From Roseburia sp. AF12-17LB (lineage in GTDB: Bacteria; Bacillota; Clostridia; Lachnospirales; Lachnospiraceae), in contig NZ_QUHR01000002.1 in assembly GCF_003479605.1 (NCBI RefSeq), positions 1 through 64,000 on the forward strand: a stretch of DNA of 64,000 nucleotides, written 5' to 3'. A program made the position numbers and the translations under genes. This document shows positions 53,727 through 63,094 of this stretch, in pieces; the stretch's first letter is position 1, and every line of letters begins with the position of its first letter. The notes beneath the pieces were generated by a model. It was not told the DNA's origin. It worked only from the letters and a program-made list of their open reading frames with translations, and ran no database searches.

Positions 53727-55055
53727 ATGGGTTTAATGACATTTAAAGGTGGCGTCCATCCTTTCGAAGGAAAGGATTTATCAAAAGATAAGCCAATACG
53801 TGAATTATTACCCAAAGGTGAACTGGTATATCCGTTATCGCAGCATATTGGAGCACCGGCAACACCAATCGTAGCGGTAGGAGATTCCGTTTTGAAAGGG
53901 CAGAAGATAGCAGAAGCAGGCGGCTTCGTATCTGCACCAATCCATGCGTCCGTATCCGGAACTGTTAAGAAAATTGAGCCAAGAAGAGTTCCAACAGGTG
54001 ATATGGTGAACTCCATTGTAATTGAAAGCGATGGTGAATTTAAGGAGGTAGAGTATCAGGCAGTAGAAGACGTCAGTGCTCTTTCCAAAGAAGAAATTAT
54101 TAACCGTATAAAAGAAGCGGGAGTTGTTGGTATGGGTGGAGCAGGATTCCCAACCCATGTAAAATTATCTCCGAAGGAACCGGAAAAAATCGACTATATT
54201 ATTGCCAACTGTGCAGAGTGTGAACCATATCTGACATCTGATTACCGCATCATGTTAGATCACACGGAAGAACTGGTAGAAGGCATGCGTATCATTCTCA
54301 GTATGTTTGAACATGCCAAGGGTGTATTTGCAGTCGAGAATAATAAACCGGATTGTATCGCAAAATTATTAGAATTAACGAAAGATGAGCCTCGTATGGA
54401 GGTCGCACCTCTTATGACAAAATATCCACAGGGTGGTGAACGTCAGCTTATTTATGCAGTAACCAAACGTGCAATTAATTCCAAGATGCTTCCGGCAGAT
54501 GCAGGATGTATCGTAGATAATGTTGCAACCATGGTTGCCGTATACCATGCAGTAAAAGAAGGAAAACCTGTTACAAGCAGAATCTTTACAGTTACCGGTG
54601 ATGCAGTAGAAGATCCGGGTAACTTTGAGTTCTTAATCGGAACCAGTTTCCAGGAACTTTTAGATGCTGCCGGTGGATTTAAAGAGCAGCCGGAGAAAAT
54701 TATTTCCGGTGGACCAATGATGGGCTTTTCCATGTTCGGATTAGATGTGCCGACAACCAAGACTACCTCGGCACTCCTTTGTATGACCAAAGATGAAGTG
54801 GCAGAAGCAGATGCAGATGCAACAGCATGCATCAATTGTGGTCGTTGCGTAGAAGCATGTCCGGAACAGATTGTTCCATCCAGATTATCTAAATTCTCAG
54901 AGCATGGAGATATGGCAGAATTTGAAAAATGGCATGGTCTTGAGTGCGTGGAATGTGGAAGCTGCAGTTTTATCTGCCCGGCAAAACGTCCGTTAGCACA
55001 GCTTATTAAGACAATGAAAAAACAGGTTCTTGCTGAAAAGAAAAAAAATAAATAA
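53727..55055 (+). CDS. rnfC: Rnf complex subunit C
   Basis: RnfC is the NADH-oxidising subunit of the Rnf complex, which passes electrons between reduced ferredoxin and NAD+ and pumps Na+ or H+. The 442-residue protein has GMGGAGFPTHVKL for FMN/NADH binding, an SLBB domain and two 4Fe-4S motifs, CINCGRCVEACPEQIVPSRL and CVECGSCSFICPAKRPLAQL. The ATG at 53727 follows AAAGAGGGG; the longer frame upstream runs over the promoter and is rejected. It heads a six-gene operon in the clostridial order C-D-G-E-A-B. Confidence 0.96.
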   Translation: MGLMTFKGGVHPFEGKDLSKDKPIRELLPKGELVYPLSQHIGAPATPIVAVGDSVLKGQKIAEAGGFVSAPIHASVSGTVKKIEPRRVPTGDMVNSIVIESDGEFKEVEYQAVEDVSALSKEEIINRIKEAGVVGMGGAGFPTHVKLSPKEPEKIDYIIANCAECEPYLTSDYRIMLDHTEELVEGMRIILSMFEHAKGVFAVENNKPDCIAKLLELTKDEPRMEVAPLMTKYPQGGERQLIYAVTKRAINSKMLPADAGCIVDNVATMVAVYHAVKEGKPVTSRIFTVTGDAVEDPGNFEFLIGTSFQELLDAAGGFKEQPEKIISGGPMMGFSMFGLDVPTTKTTSALLCMTKDEVAEADADATACINCGRCVEACPEQIVPSRLSKFSEHGDMAEFEKWHGLECVECGSCSFICPAKRPLAQLIKTMKKQVLAEKKKNK

Positions 55056-55076
55056 CAAAGAAAGAGGTGGACTATT

Positions 55077-56024
55077 GTGAGTGAGTTATATCATGTATCA
55101 TCATCACCACATGTACGAGCCAAAGATACAACAAGCAGAATCATGCTTTATGTAATTATAGCTCTGCTTCCAACAAGTATATTTGGTATTGTTAATTTTG
55201 GATATAAAGCAGCAGTATTGATTTTGGTATCTGTTGCAAGCTGTATTGCATCAGAGTGGATTTTCAATCTGATTGTACATAAGAAGAATACCGTCAGTGA
55301 TTTAAGTGCGGTAGTTACCGGACTGTTACTTGCATTAAACCTGCCGGCATCCCTTCCATGGTGGGAAGCTGTAATCGGCAGTGTATTTGCAATCGTTATT
55401 GTTAAAATGATGTTTGGCGGACTGGGACAGAACTTTATGAACCCGGCACTGGGTGCAAGATGCTTTTTACTGATAGCATTTGCCGCAGACATGACAAACT
55501 TTACCGTAGATGGATATTCAGGAGCAACTCCACTGGCTCTGATCAGAGAACAGGGCGTTGGAGCTGTTAATACCATGAATATGTTAATTGGTAAGACAGC
55601 CGGAACCATCGGAGAGACATCCGCTATTGCTATCTTAATTGGAGCAATGTTCTTAATCCTGATGGGTGTCATTACACTTCGGATTCCGGGAACCTATATC
55701 ATTACATTTGTAGTATTTATCAGCTTGTTCGGCGGACATGGCTTTGACATCGACTATATCGTTGCTGAGCTTTGTGGTGGTGGATTAATGCTTGGTGCAT
55801 TCTTTATGGCAACCGACTATGTAACATCACCAATCACACCGAAGGGACAGATTTTATATGGAATTCTTTTAGGTATTCTTACCGGATTATTCCGTATCTT
55901 TGGAGCAAACGCAGAAGGTGTATCCTTTGCAATTATTTTAAGCAACCTTCTGGTTCCTATGATTGAAAGGATTACAATTCCAAAGGCCTTTGGACAGGTA
56001 AAGGAGGCAAAGCAGCATGAATAA
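55077..56024 (+). CDS. rnfD: Rnf complex subunit D
   Basis: RnfD is a membrane subunit with covalently bound FMN. The 315-residue protein has about nine hydrophobic segments. The sequence DGYSGATPLALI near residue 150 carries the Thr expected to be flavinylated. GLGQNFMNPALGARCFLL is a family segment. The start is GTG, with AAAGAGGTGG upstream. It overlaps rnfG by eight bases. Confidence 0.95.
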   Translation: MSELYHVSSSPHVRAKDTTSRIMLYVIIALLPTSIFGIVNFGYKAAVLILVSVASCIASEWIFNLIVHKKNTVSDLSAVVTGLLLALNLPASLPWWEAVIGSVFAIVIVKMMFGGLGQNFMNPALGARCFLLIAFAADMTNFTVDGYSGATPLALIREQGVGAVNTMNMLIGKTAGTIGETSAIAILIGAMFLILMGVITLRIPGTYIITFVVFISLFGGHGFDIDYIVAELCGGGLMLGAFFMATDYVTSPITPKGQILYGILLGILTGLFRIFGANAEGVSFAIILSNLLVPMIERITIPKAFGQVKEAKQHE

Positions 56025-56625
56025 GAAGATTGTACATGACGCGTTGATTTTAACCGTATTTACCGTAGTAATCGGATTTATTCTCGGACTGGTATATGAG
56101 ATTACCAAGGATCCGATTGCAAAGGCAGAAGAGGCAACTGCACAGGCTGCATACAAAGCAGTGTTTGAAGATGCAGATTCTTTTTCCACCTATGATTTTG
56201 ATGCAGAAGCCGCAGCCAGCCTGTTAGAGCAGAATGGTTACAGTGATGAAATCAATGGTGTGCAGGAAGCATTAGATAAAGATGGCAATGTATTAGGCTA
56301 TGTGATTACTGTAACAGCTAAAGACGGAAGCCAGGGTAATATCACATTTTCTGTTGGCATAAAGAATGATGGAACCGTAAACGGCTATTCCGTTACCAGT
56401 ATGTCAGAGACACCTGGACTTGGAGACAAGGCAAAGACAGAAGACTTCTCCAAACAGTATAAGAATAAGAATGTAGACAGCTTTACCGTTGTGAAACAGG
56501 CACCATCTGCTGATAACGAGATTGAAGCAATTTCCGGTGCAACCATTACATCAAAAGCAATGACCAATGGTGTAAATGCCTGCATTACATACTTCCAGAA
56601 TGAATTGGAAGGAGGCGCTGAATAA
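56017..56625 (+). CDS. rnfG: Rnf complex subunit G
   Basis: RnfG has one N-terminal membrane helix (about 8-30) and an extracytoplasmic FMN-binding domain. The 202-residue protein shows the flavinylation motif SGATITSKAMTNGVN near residue 172, whose Thr is the expected FMN attachment site, made by ApbE. The apbE gene lies 3.6 kb downstream. Start and stop overlap its neighbours, so it is translationally coupled on both sides. Confidence 0.95.
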   Translation: MNKKIVHDALILTVFTVVIGFILGLVYEITKDPIAKAEEATAQAAYKAVFEDADSFSTYDFDAEAAASLLEQNGYSDEINGVQEALDKDGNVLGYVITVTAKDGSQGNITFSVGIKNDGTVNGYSVTSMSETPGLGDKAKTEDFSKQYKNKNVDSFTVVKQAPSADNEIEAISGATITSKAMTNGVNACITYFQNELEGGAE

Positions 56626-57347
56626 TGAATAAGTATTTAGAACGCGTATATAACGGATTGATTAAAGAAAATCCTACCTTTGTACTGATGCTTGGTATGT
56701 GTCCGACACTGGCAGTAACAACATCAGCAATGAATGCACTGGGAATGGGATTATCTACAACAGTGGTATTGATTTTCTCTAACCTGTTGATTTCCTTATT
56801 CCGTAAAGCAATTCCAAATGGTGTCAGAATGCCGGCATACATTGTTATCGTAGCATCTTTGGTAACCATTGTAGAATTTATTATGAAGGCTTATACACCG
56901 GCACTGGCTAAACAGCTTGGTGTATATATCCCTCTTATTGTTGTTAACTGTATTATCCTTGGACGAGCAGAAAGCTATGCATCTAAAAATCCACCTGTAT
57001 TGTCTATCTTAGACGGTGTTGGTATGGGACTTGGATTTACCTTCGGATTAACCTGTATTGGCATTGTCCGTGAGATTTTAGGTGCAGGACAGTTGTTTGG
57101 ATTCCAGATTCTTTCACTGAAATGGTATACACCAATCAATATCTTTGTTATGGCACCGGGTGCATTCTTGGTACTGGCATTCTTAGTTGCTTTAATGAGT
57201 ATTGTTCGTCAGAAGATGGAAGCAAAAGGCAAACCACTGGCAGAGCCTGCCGGCTGTATCAGTGGAGACTGTGCCGGATGCAGCATGTCTGCAACCTGCA
57301 GCGAAAAAGAGAAGAAAGCTGCAGATGCAGAGGAAAAAAGTGAATAG
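56625..57347 (+). CDS. rnfE: Rnf complex subunit E
   Basis: The 240-residue membrane subunit has about six helices, with NPTFVLMLGMCPTLAVTTS at the start. With RnfA it forms the ion-conducting part and is related to NqrD. The C-terminus carries a cysteine-rich extension, CISGDCAGCSMSATC, after the last helix; such cytoplasmic tails occur in some clostridial RnfE and might bind a metal, but this is not established. Confidence 0.94.
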   Translation: MNKYLERVYNGLIKENPTFVLMLGMCPTLAVTTSAMNALGMGLSTTVVLIFSNLLISLFRKAIPNGVRMPAYIVIVASLVTIVEFIMKAYTPALAKQLGVYIPLIVVNCIILGRAESYASKNPPVLSILDGVGMGLGFTFGLTCIGIVREILGAGQLFGFQILSLKWYTPINIFVMAPGAFLVLAFLVALMSIVRQKMEAKGKPLAEPAGCISGDCAGCSMSATCSEKEKKAADAEEKSE

Positions 57348-57361
57348 GAGGAATATGACAG

Positions 57362-57937
57362 ATGCAGACATTATTATTGATTGCAATTGGTTCAGCCATT
57401 GTAAATAACGTAGTATTAAGCCAGTTCCTTGGTATCTGTCCTTTCTTGGGTGTATCAAAGAAAACAGAGACCGCTGCTGGAATGGGTGGAGCCGTTATCT
57501 TTGTCATAACGATATCCTCCTTTGTTACCTCATTGATTTATAAGTTTATACTGATTCCGACGGGAACACAGTATTTACAGACTATTGTATTTATTCTTGT
57601 AATCGCAGCGCTGGTACAGTTTGTAGAAATGTTCTTAAAGAAATCCATGCCTGCTCTTTATAAGAGCCTTGGAGTGTATCTTCCTTTGATTACAACCAAC
57701 TGTGCAGTATTAGGTGTAGCACTTACCAACGTAACCAAAGAGTATGGTATCTTAGAGGGCGTTGTAAACGGTTTTGCAACCGCATTTGGATTCTTTATTG
57801 CTATTACAATTATGGCAGGAATTCGTGAAAAAATTGAATATAATGATATCCCTAAGCCATTTAAAGGAACAGCAATTGTATTAATTACAGCATGTCTGAT
57901 GTCCATTGCATTTATGGGCTTCTCAGGAATGATTTAG
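57362..57937 (+). CDS. rnfA: Rnf complex subunit A
   Basis: RnfA is a six-helix membrane protein (191 residues) related to NqrE. The segments NNVVLSQFLGICPFLGVSKK and LGVYLPLITTNCAVLGVAL, with the cysteines that coordinate an intramembrane iron-sulfur centre with RnfE, are intact. An AGGAGG site lies upstream. It precedes rnfB by 13 bases. Confidence 0.96.
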   Translation: MQTLLLIAIGSAIVNNVVLSQFLGICPFLGVSKKTETAAGMGGAVIFVITISSFVTSLIYKFILIPTGTQYLQTIVFILVIAALVQFVEMFLKKSMPALYKSLGVYLPLITTNCAVLGVALTNVTKEYGILEGVVNGFATAFGFFIAITIMAGIREKIEYNDIPKPFKGTAIVLITACLMSIAFMGFSGMI

Positions 57938-57950
57938 GAGGAAAGAAAAG

Positions 57951-58742
57951 ATGAGTGTACAGGCAATTATTATTGCAGCCGTTATTGTAGGCGGCGTAGG
58001 ACTTTTTATTGGATTTTTCCTCGGCGTTTCCGGAGAAAAGTTCAAAGTAGAAGTAGATGAAAGGGAAGAAGCAATTGTTGGTGTTCTTCCTGGAAATAAC
58101 TGTGGTGGTTGTGGTTATGCCGGATGTTCCGGTCTTGCAGCTGCTATTGTAAAAGGTGATGCCCCGGTCAATGGATGTCCTGTTGGTGGTGCGCCGGTTG
58201 CAGCAAAAGTCGGGGAAATCATGGGTGTTGCTGCAGAAGAAGGCGCAAAGCAGGTTGCCTTTGTAAAATGTGCAGGAACCTGTGAAAAAGCCGGTCATGA
58301 TTATGAATATACCGGAGTAGAAGATTGTGCTGCTATGGCATTTATTCCGGGCGGCGGAGCAAAGAGCTGTAGCTATGGCTGCCTTGGCTTTGGAAACTGT
58401 GTAAAGGCATGTCCGTTTGATGCGATCCATGTTGTAGACGGTATTGCAAAGGTGGATAAGGAAGTTTGTAAAGCATGTGGAAAATGTATTGCAGCCTGTC
58501 CAAAGCATTTGATAGAGCTGGTTCCATATGAAGCAAAGCATCTGGTACAGTGCAGTTCCAAGGATAAAGGCAAAGACGTTATGAAAGCCTGCTCCGTAGG
58601 TTGTATTGGCTGTCATCTCTGTGAGAAGAACTGTCCAAATGATGCTGTTCATGTCGTAGATAATGTGGCTTATATCGACCAGGAGAAATGTACCGGATGT
58701 GGCATTTGTGCCGAGAAATGTCCGAAGAAGATTATTTTATAA
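57951..58742 (+). CDS. rnfB: Rnf complex subunit B (ferredoxin-interacting)
   Basis: RnfB accepts electrons from ferredoxin. The 263-residue protein begins with a membrane helix (about 5-25) and the Fe-S motif NNCGGCGYAGCSGLAAAIV. Then come 4Fe-4S ferredoxin motifs in GNCVKACPFDAIHVV, CKACGKCIAACPKHLIEL, CIGCHLCEKNCPNDAVHV and CTGCGICAEKCPKKII. The count of clusters is within the clostridial range. A terminator follows. Confidence 0.96.
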   Translation: MSVQAIIIAAVIVGGVGLFIGFFLGVSGEKFKVEVDEREEAIVGVLPGNNCGGCGYAGCSGLAAAIVKGDAPVNGCPVGGAPVAAKVGEIMGVAAEEGAKQVAFVKCAGTCEKAGHDYEYTGVEDCAAMAFIPGGGAKSCSYGCLGFGNCVKACPFDAIHVVDGIAKVDKEVCKACGKCIAACPKHLIELVPYEAKHLVQCSSKDKGKDVMKACSVGCIGCHLCEKNCPNDAVHVVDNVAYIDQEKCTGCGICAEKCPKKIIL

Positions 58743-58761
58743 TCGTTTCTGTGATAGAAAG

Positions 58762-58797
58762 AACGGGATTGTCATTGATTTGGCAGTCCCGTTTTGC
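58762..58797 (+). terminator. terminator after rnfB
   Basis: AACGGGATTGTC at 58762-58773 pairs with GGCAGTCCCGTT at 58782-58793 (two G-U pairs), followed by a short T-run. Confidence 0.75.
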
Positions 58798-58824
58798 GTA
58801 GTTGATGTTATATGAGGATTGGAT

Positions 58825-60222
58825 ATGAGAAAATTTAGAGAAAAGTATATTGGAAATAAAGATTTTTATAAAATGGTTCTGCTGGTAGCTATTCCAATTA
58901 TGATACAGAATGCCATCACTAACTTTGTGAGTCTTTTGGACAATATCATGGTAGGACTGGTTGGAACGGAGCAGATGTCCGGTGTCGCAATCATCAATCA
59001 GTTGATGCTGGTTTACAATATCTGTATTTTTGGAGCAGTATCCGGTGCAGGCATTTTTGGGGCACAGTTTTATGGAAAAGGGGACCATAAAGGAGTGCGG
59101 GATGCCTTCCGTTTTAAAATTGTAGCCTGTGGTTTCTTAGCAGTCATATGGATGCTGATATTGGGCTTTGCAAATGAACCGTTAATTCGGCTGTTTTTGC
59201 ATGAAGGAGGAAGCACGGGAGATATTGAAGCTACATTATTGTATGCAAAACAGTATTTACAGACGGTAATGCCATCCATGGTTCCTTTTGCATTGATTCA
59301 GGCATATGCCCAGACATTACGTGAAACAGGAGAAACGGTTCTTCCGATGAAAGCCGGAATTGCTTCTGTAGCAGTAAATCTGATGTTTGACTATGTATTA
59401 ATATTTGGTGCATTTGGACTGCCTGCATTAGGAGTAAGAGGTGCAGCGGCAGCAACCGTATTGGCAAGAGTTGTGGAATGCATTATTGTTGTCTTGTGGA
59501 CCCATGCGAGAGCAGATAAGAATCATTTTATTGTAGGAGCTTACCGTGATTTTAAAATACCGGGAACACTGGTACGACAGATTATCATAAAAGGAACGCC
59601 ATTGCTTTTAAATGAGACTTTATGGGCTGGAGGAATGGCAGTCCTGATGCAGTGTTATTCCACAAGAGGTCTTGCTGTTGTAGCTGGATTTAACATATCA
59701 AATACAGTAGCCAATCTTTTTAATGTTGTATTTATTGCGTTGGGAAGTGCGATATCCATCATTGTAGGACAGCAGCTTGGTGCTGGTAAATTGGAAGAGG
59801 CGGTGGATACGGACCGCAAGATGATTGTATTTTCTGTATTTTGTTGTTTTGTTATAGGAGCCTGCATGTTTGCGATTGCTCCGTTCTTTCCAAGAATATA
59901 CAATACGACAGAAGAAGTGCGTGGACTGGCAAAACAATTTATCCGGATTGCATCAGCCTGCATGCCGTTATATGGATTTATGCATGCAACCTATTTCACA
60001 CTGCGTTCCGGTGGCAGGACAGTCATTACCTTTCTTTTTGACAGTGTCTATATCTGGGTGGTAGATATTCCACTGGCATTTGTGTTAACCAGATTTACAG
60101 GAGTTCCGATTGTATCTATTTATTTATCCTGTCAGTTGATAGAGATTATAAAATGCATCATCGGATATGTTATGGTAAAGAAGAAAATCTGGGTCAACAA
60201 TATGGTTATGGAGCAGCAATAG
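58825..60222 (+). CDS. MATE-family efflux transporter
   Basis: The 465-residue membrane protein has about twelve hydrophobic segments in two halves and the MATE segments MIQNAITNFVSLLDNIMVGL at the N-terminus and FIALGSAISIIVGQQLGAGK in the second half. Such proteins export drugs or metabolites with Na+ or H+ entry. The substrate is unknown. The ATG at 58825 is preferred to the TTG two codons earlier. It ends eight bases from convergent apbE with no visible terminator between. Confidence 0.92.
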   Translation: MRKFREKYIGNKDFYKMVLLVAIPIMIQNAITNFVSLLDNIMVGLVGTEQMSGVAIINQLMLVYNICIFGAVSGAGIFGAQFYGKGDHKGVRDAFRFKIVACGFLAVIWMLILGFANEPLIRLFLHEGGSTGDIEATLLYAKQYLQTVMPSMVPFALIQAYAQTLRETGETVLPMKAGIASVAVNLMFDYVLIFGAFGLPALGVRGAAAATVLARVVECIIVVLWTHARADKNHFIVGAYRDFKIPGTLVRQIIIKGTPLLLNETLWAGGMAVLMQCYSTRGLAVVAGFNISNTVANLFNVVFIALGSAISIIVGQQLGAGKLEEAVDTDRKMIVFSVFCCFVIGACMFAIAPFFPRIYNTTEEVRGLAKQFIRIASACMPLYGFMHATYFTLRSGGRTVITFLFDSVYIWVVDIPLAFVLTRFTGVPIVSIYLSCQLIEIIKCIIGYVMVKKKIWVNNMVMEQQ

Positions 60223-60230
60223 GATTATGT

Positions 60231-61262
60231 TTACATTTCATGAAATGGAATATTGCTGCCGATGCCGGAAGTGGTATGAAGTTCGTAATCGTCGGTGATA
60301 AAAATGGCTTCCGTGTCATCCAAGGATTCTATCAGCTTCATGCCGTCCTCTAATCCTAAAGCAAAACAGGTGGTGGAAAGTCCGTCACCATCTACGGATT
60401 TCGGACAGATAATGGTGACACCCAGCAGGTTATTGTCATAAGGATAACCGGTTTTCGGATTTAAAATGTGGTGATAGAAGTTATCACCCACATAGAAATA
60501 ACGTTCATAAACACCGGAACTTACTACCGTTTCATCAGAGACTTCAACACTGGCAATGGCAGTGCCGTCATCGGAAAATGGTTTCTGGATACCGATATTA
60601 TAGTTGCTTCCATCTGGTTTATCATCCAGCGTAAGGACATTGCCTCCAAGGTTAATCATGCCGGAGGTAATGTCTTTTTCATTTAAATAATCTTTCATTT
60701 TATCAGCAATATAACCTTTGGCGATGCCTCCCAAGTCAATCATGGCATCCGGATTGGAAAGACTAACTTCGTTTCCATCAATAACAATCGCATGATAGTC
60801 GATGGTGGAAAGTGTGGCTTCAATATCAGATTCAGATGGAACCGTACCGCTGTTATTTGGAAAGTCCCAGAGGGAAGACAATTTACCAATGGTGATATCG
60901 AACTGTCCCAGGCTTAAATCACCATAATAAATACCTTTTTGTAATAATTCAATCGTATCATCATCCACAGTAACCGGTGTGCCACCAGCATTGTTTATTT
61001 TACTGATATCGCTGTCTGCGATGGTATTGCTGAAAAGGTTCTCATAATGGGAAGCAAGCTTGAAGCAGTCATCAATATAAGAAGCATTTTCTTCTCCATA
61101 TAGTGTAATAGTAATGACTGTATTAAAATAAAAATCAGATTTGGAAACGGGTTCTTTGCTGCGTCCGCATCCCATGAAGGAGAAGGAGCAGAAGAAGAGA
61201 AAGAAAGCAAGTAAACTGCAGGTTAATTTATAAGAAAATATCGTCTTTTTTGTTTTCATCAT
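60231..61262 (-). CDS. apbE: FAD:protein FMN transferase
   Basis: ApbE attaches FMN from FAD to Thr or Ser in SGAT-type motifs of exported flavoproteins. The protein of about 343 residues begins with a lipoprotein signal, ending in FMGCGRS with the lipid Cys near residue 32. It contains FNTVITITLYGE, DLGGIAKGYIADKM and MINLGGNVLTL and, near the C-terminus, HHILNPKTGYP, all family marks. The start at 61262 has GGAG five bases upstream; the longer frame lacks a signal. The natural substrates RnfG and RnfD are encoded just upstream on the other strand. Confidence 0.94.
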   Translation of the reverse strand: MMKTKKTIFSYKLTCSLLAFFLFFCSFSFMGCGRSKEPVSKSDFYFNTVITITLYGEENASYIDDCFKLASHYENLFSNTIADSDISKINNAGGTPVTVDDDTIELLQKGIYYGDLSLGQFDITIGKLSSLWDFPNNSGTVPSESDIEATLSTIDYHAIVIDGNEVSLSNPDAMIDLGGIAKGYIADKMKDYLNEKDITSGMINLGGNVLTLDDKPDGSNYNIGIQKPFSDDGTAIASVEVSDETVVSSGVYERYFYVGDNFYHHILNPKTGYPYDNNLLGVTIICPKSVDGDGLSTTCFALGLEDGMKLIESLDDTEAIFITDDYELHTTSGIGSNIPFHEM

Positions 61263-61436
61263 GTATACTCCGGTTCTTTTAAAATCATATAGCACAAGCA
61301 TAGCACAAGGAAGATAAAATTTACAGATGATTTTTTTCGAAAGGTATGATAAAGTATAAAATGTATGCATATGAATAAAAAATTATAACCGGCATTCAGA
61401 TAGTGAATATGCCGTAGATGATTAAGAGGCGGAAAA

Positions 61437-62291
61437 ATGGATACACAGTTGCGTGAAACATTAAAGAATAAGAAGCGTGTAATTGTAAAAATCGGTTCTT
61501 CATCTCTTTTACATGAAGAGACCGGAAAATTAAATCTTTTAAAACTGGAACGTTTGGTAAGAGAATTATGTGATATTAAGAATCAGGGCATGGATGTATG
61601 TCTGGTCAGCTCCGGGGCTATTGCAGTAGGAAGACAGTCCATGGGATTCAAAGAAAGACCGGAGAAAATAGCTGTAAAACAGGCATGTGCGGCAGTGGGA
61701 CAGGCGAGACTTATGATGACTTATCAAAAGCTTTTTTCAGAGTACCACCAGAATGTGGGACAGGTTCTTATGACAAAAAAAACTATGGTTGATAACGTGT
61801 CGAGAAAAAATGCCCAGAATACTTTTGAAGAATTGTTTGAAATGGGAATTATACCAATTGTAAATGAAAATGATACCGTATCTACTTATGAGATGCAGTT
61901 TGGTGATAACGATTCCCTGTCGGCTATTGTAGCCTCATTGGTAGGAGCAGATTTGTTGATTCTTTTATCTGATATTGACGGGTTGTATACGGATGATCCG
62001 AGAAAGAATCCAAAAGCAGAATTGATACCGGTAGTAGAAAAAATTGATAATCGGATTGAAAACATGGCAGGAGATACAGTAGGTAGTGATGTTGGTACCG
62101 GTGGAATGACCACCAAATTAACGGCAGCAAGGATTGCAACCTTATCCGGAGCAGATATGATTATTGCCAATGCAAAGGATGTGGGAGTTCTGCATCAGAT
62201 TTTCGAAGGAAAACAGGTGGGAACCTTTTTCAAAGCCAATAAAAATGATGATTTCTATATTGCAGATTATGTAGAAGAAAGCATGGAGTAA
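61437..62291 (+). CDS. proB: glutamate 5-kinase
   Basis: ProB phosphorylates glutamate in the first step of proline synthesis. The 284-residue protein has the amino-acid-kinase fold with KKRVIVKIGSSSLLHEETG at the start, VSSGAIAVGRQSMG, IVNENDTVS, FGDNDSLSAIVASLVGADLL and VGTGGMTTKLTAA. It stops after the kinase domain and lacks the C-terminal PUA domain of the longer enterobacterial form, which is one of the known variants. A GAGGCGG site precedes the ATG. proA follows after two other genes. Confidence 0.95.
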   Translation: MDTQLRETLKNKKRVIVKIGSSSLLHEETGKLNLLKLERLVRELCDIKNQGMDVCLVSSGAIAVGRQSMGFKERPEKIAVKQACAAVGQARLMMTYQKLFSEYHQNVGQVLMTKKTMVDNVSRKNAQNTFEELFEMGIIPIVNENDTVSTYEMQFGDNDSLSAIVASLVGADLLILLSDIDGLYTDDPRKNPKAELIPVVEKIDNRIENMAGDTVGSDVGTGGMTTKLTAARIATLSGADMIIANAKDVGVLHQIFEGKQVGTFFKANKNDDFYIADYVEESME

Positions 62292-62295
62292 AAAG

Positions 62296-62523
62296 ATGAT
62301 TGAAAATACAATAGCAAGAATCAATGAATTATATCATAAATCTCAGAAAGAAGGACTGACACCGGAAGAAAAGGAAGAACAGGCAGCACTTCGCAAGGAA
62401 TACATAGCAAGTGTAAAGCGGAATCTGAAGGGACAGTTAGATAATATTGATATGGTAAATGCAGATGGAACGGTAACCAATCTGGGAGAAAAATATGGAA
62501 ACAAAGGCAAGCATCAGAACTAA
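62296..62523 (+). CDS. DUF896 (YnzC-like) protein
   Basis: The 75-residue protein is of the DUF896/YnzC family: two helices with IARINELYHKSQKEGLTPEE followed by ALRKEYIASVKRNLKGQLD. Such small basic helical proteins are common in Firmicutes and the Bacillus one has been linked to the SOS region, but the function is unknown. It starts four bases after proB and overlaps the next gene by 29 bases, so it is part of the pro operon here. Confidence 0.88.
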   Translation: MIENTIARINELYHKSQKEGLTPEEKEEQAALRKEYIASVKRNLKGQLDNIDMVNADGTVTNLGEKYGNKGKHQN

Positions 62524-63082
62524 GTATAAGACACTGCGAAATGCAATGCCGGATAATATTGTAAGAGAAGAATCCCAAAGGATTTGTCAGAATATCAGTA
62601 CCTGGGAAATCTTTCAGAAAGCAAAAAATTGTTTCTTTTATTATCCCCTTGGGAAAGAAGCTTCTTTATTGCCTTTTTTTAAAGAAAGTATTCAAAAAAG
62701 AGCAGCTTTTCCCCGGGTACGTGGAGAAGAAATGGACTTTTGTGAAGTCAATAGTACAGATGATTTTCAGGAAGGGTATTTTCATGTGATGGAGCCAAAG
62801 GATGAGATACCGGCGATGGATTTAGCAGAACTTGAGCAGGAGAAAACAATTGTATTCACACCGGGACTGGTCTTTGATATTAACGGTGGAAGAAGCGGAT
62901 ATGGTAAGGGCTTTTATGATCGTTTTTTTCAGAAATATAAGAAAGTAATCCGGGTTGGAATTGCATTATCCTGTCAGCTTGCAGAACAGGTACCTATGGA
63001 GGCTTATGATATTCTGATGGATTATCTTGTAACACCGGAGAAGATTTATAAAGTAACGGATAACAGAGACGAAAATAAGTAG
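62495..63082 (+). CDS. 5-formyltetrahydrofolate cyclo-ligase
   Basis: The enzyme turns 5-formyl-THF into 5,10-methenyl-THF with ATP, returning folate to one-carbon metabolism. The 195-residue protein has RTKYKTLRNAMP at the start, FYYPLGKEASLLPF and the ATP-site segment RSGYGKGFYDRFFQKY near residue 140. Its start lies inside the end of the DUF896 gene with GGGAG upstream. It sits between proB and proA without an obvious metabolic link. Confidence 0.93.
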   Translation: METKASIRTKYKTLRNAMPDNIVREESQRICQNISTWEIFQKAKNCFFYYPLGKEASLLPFFKESIQKRAAFPRVRGEEMDFCEVNSTDDFQEGYFHVMEPKDEIPAMDLAELEQEKTIVFTPGLVFDINGGRSGYGKGFYDRFFQKYKKVIRVGIALSCQLAEQVPMEAYDILMDYLVTPEKIYKVTDNRDENK

Positions 63083-63094
63083 CAGGAGGGAATT

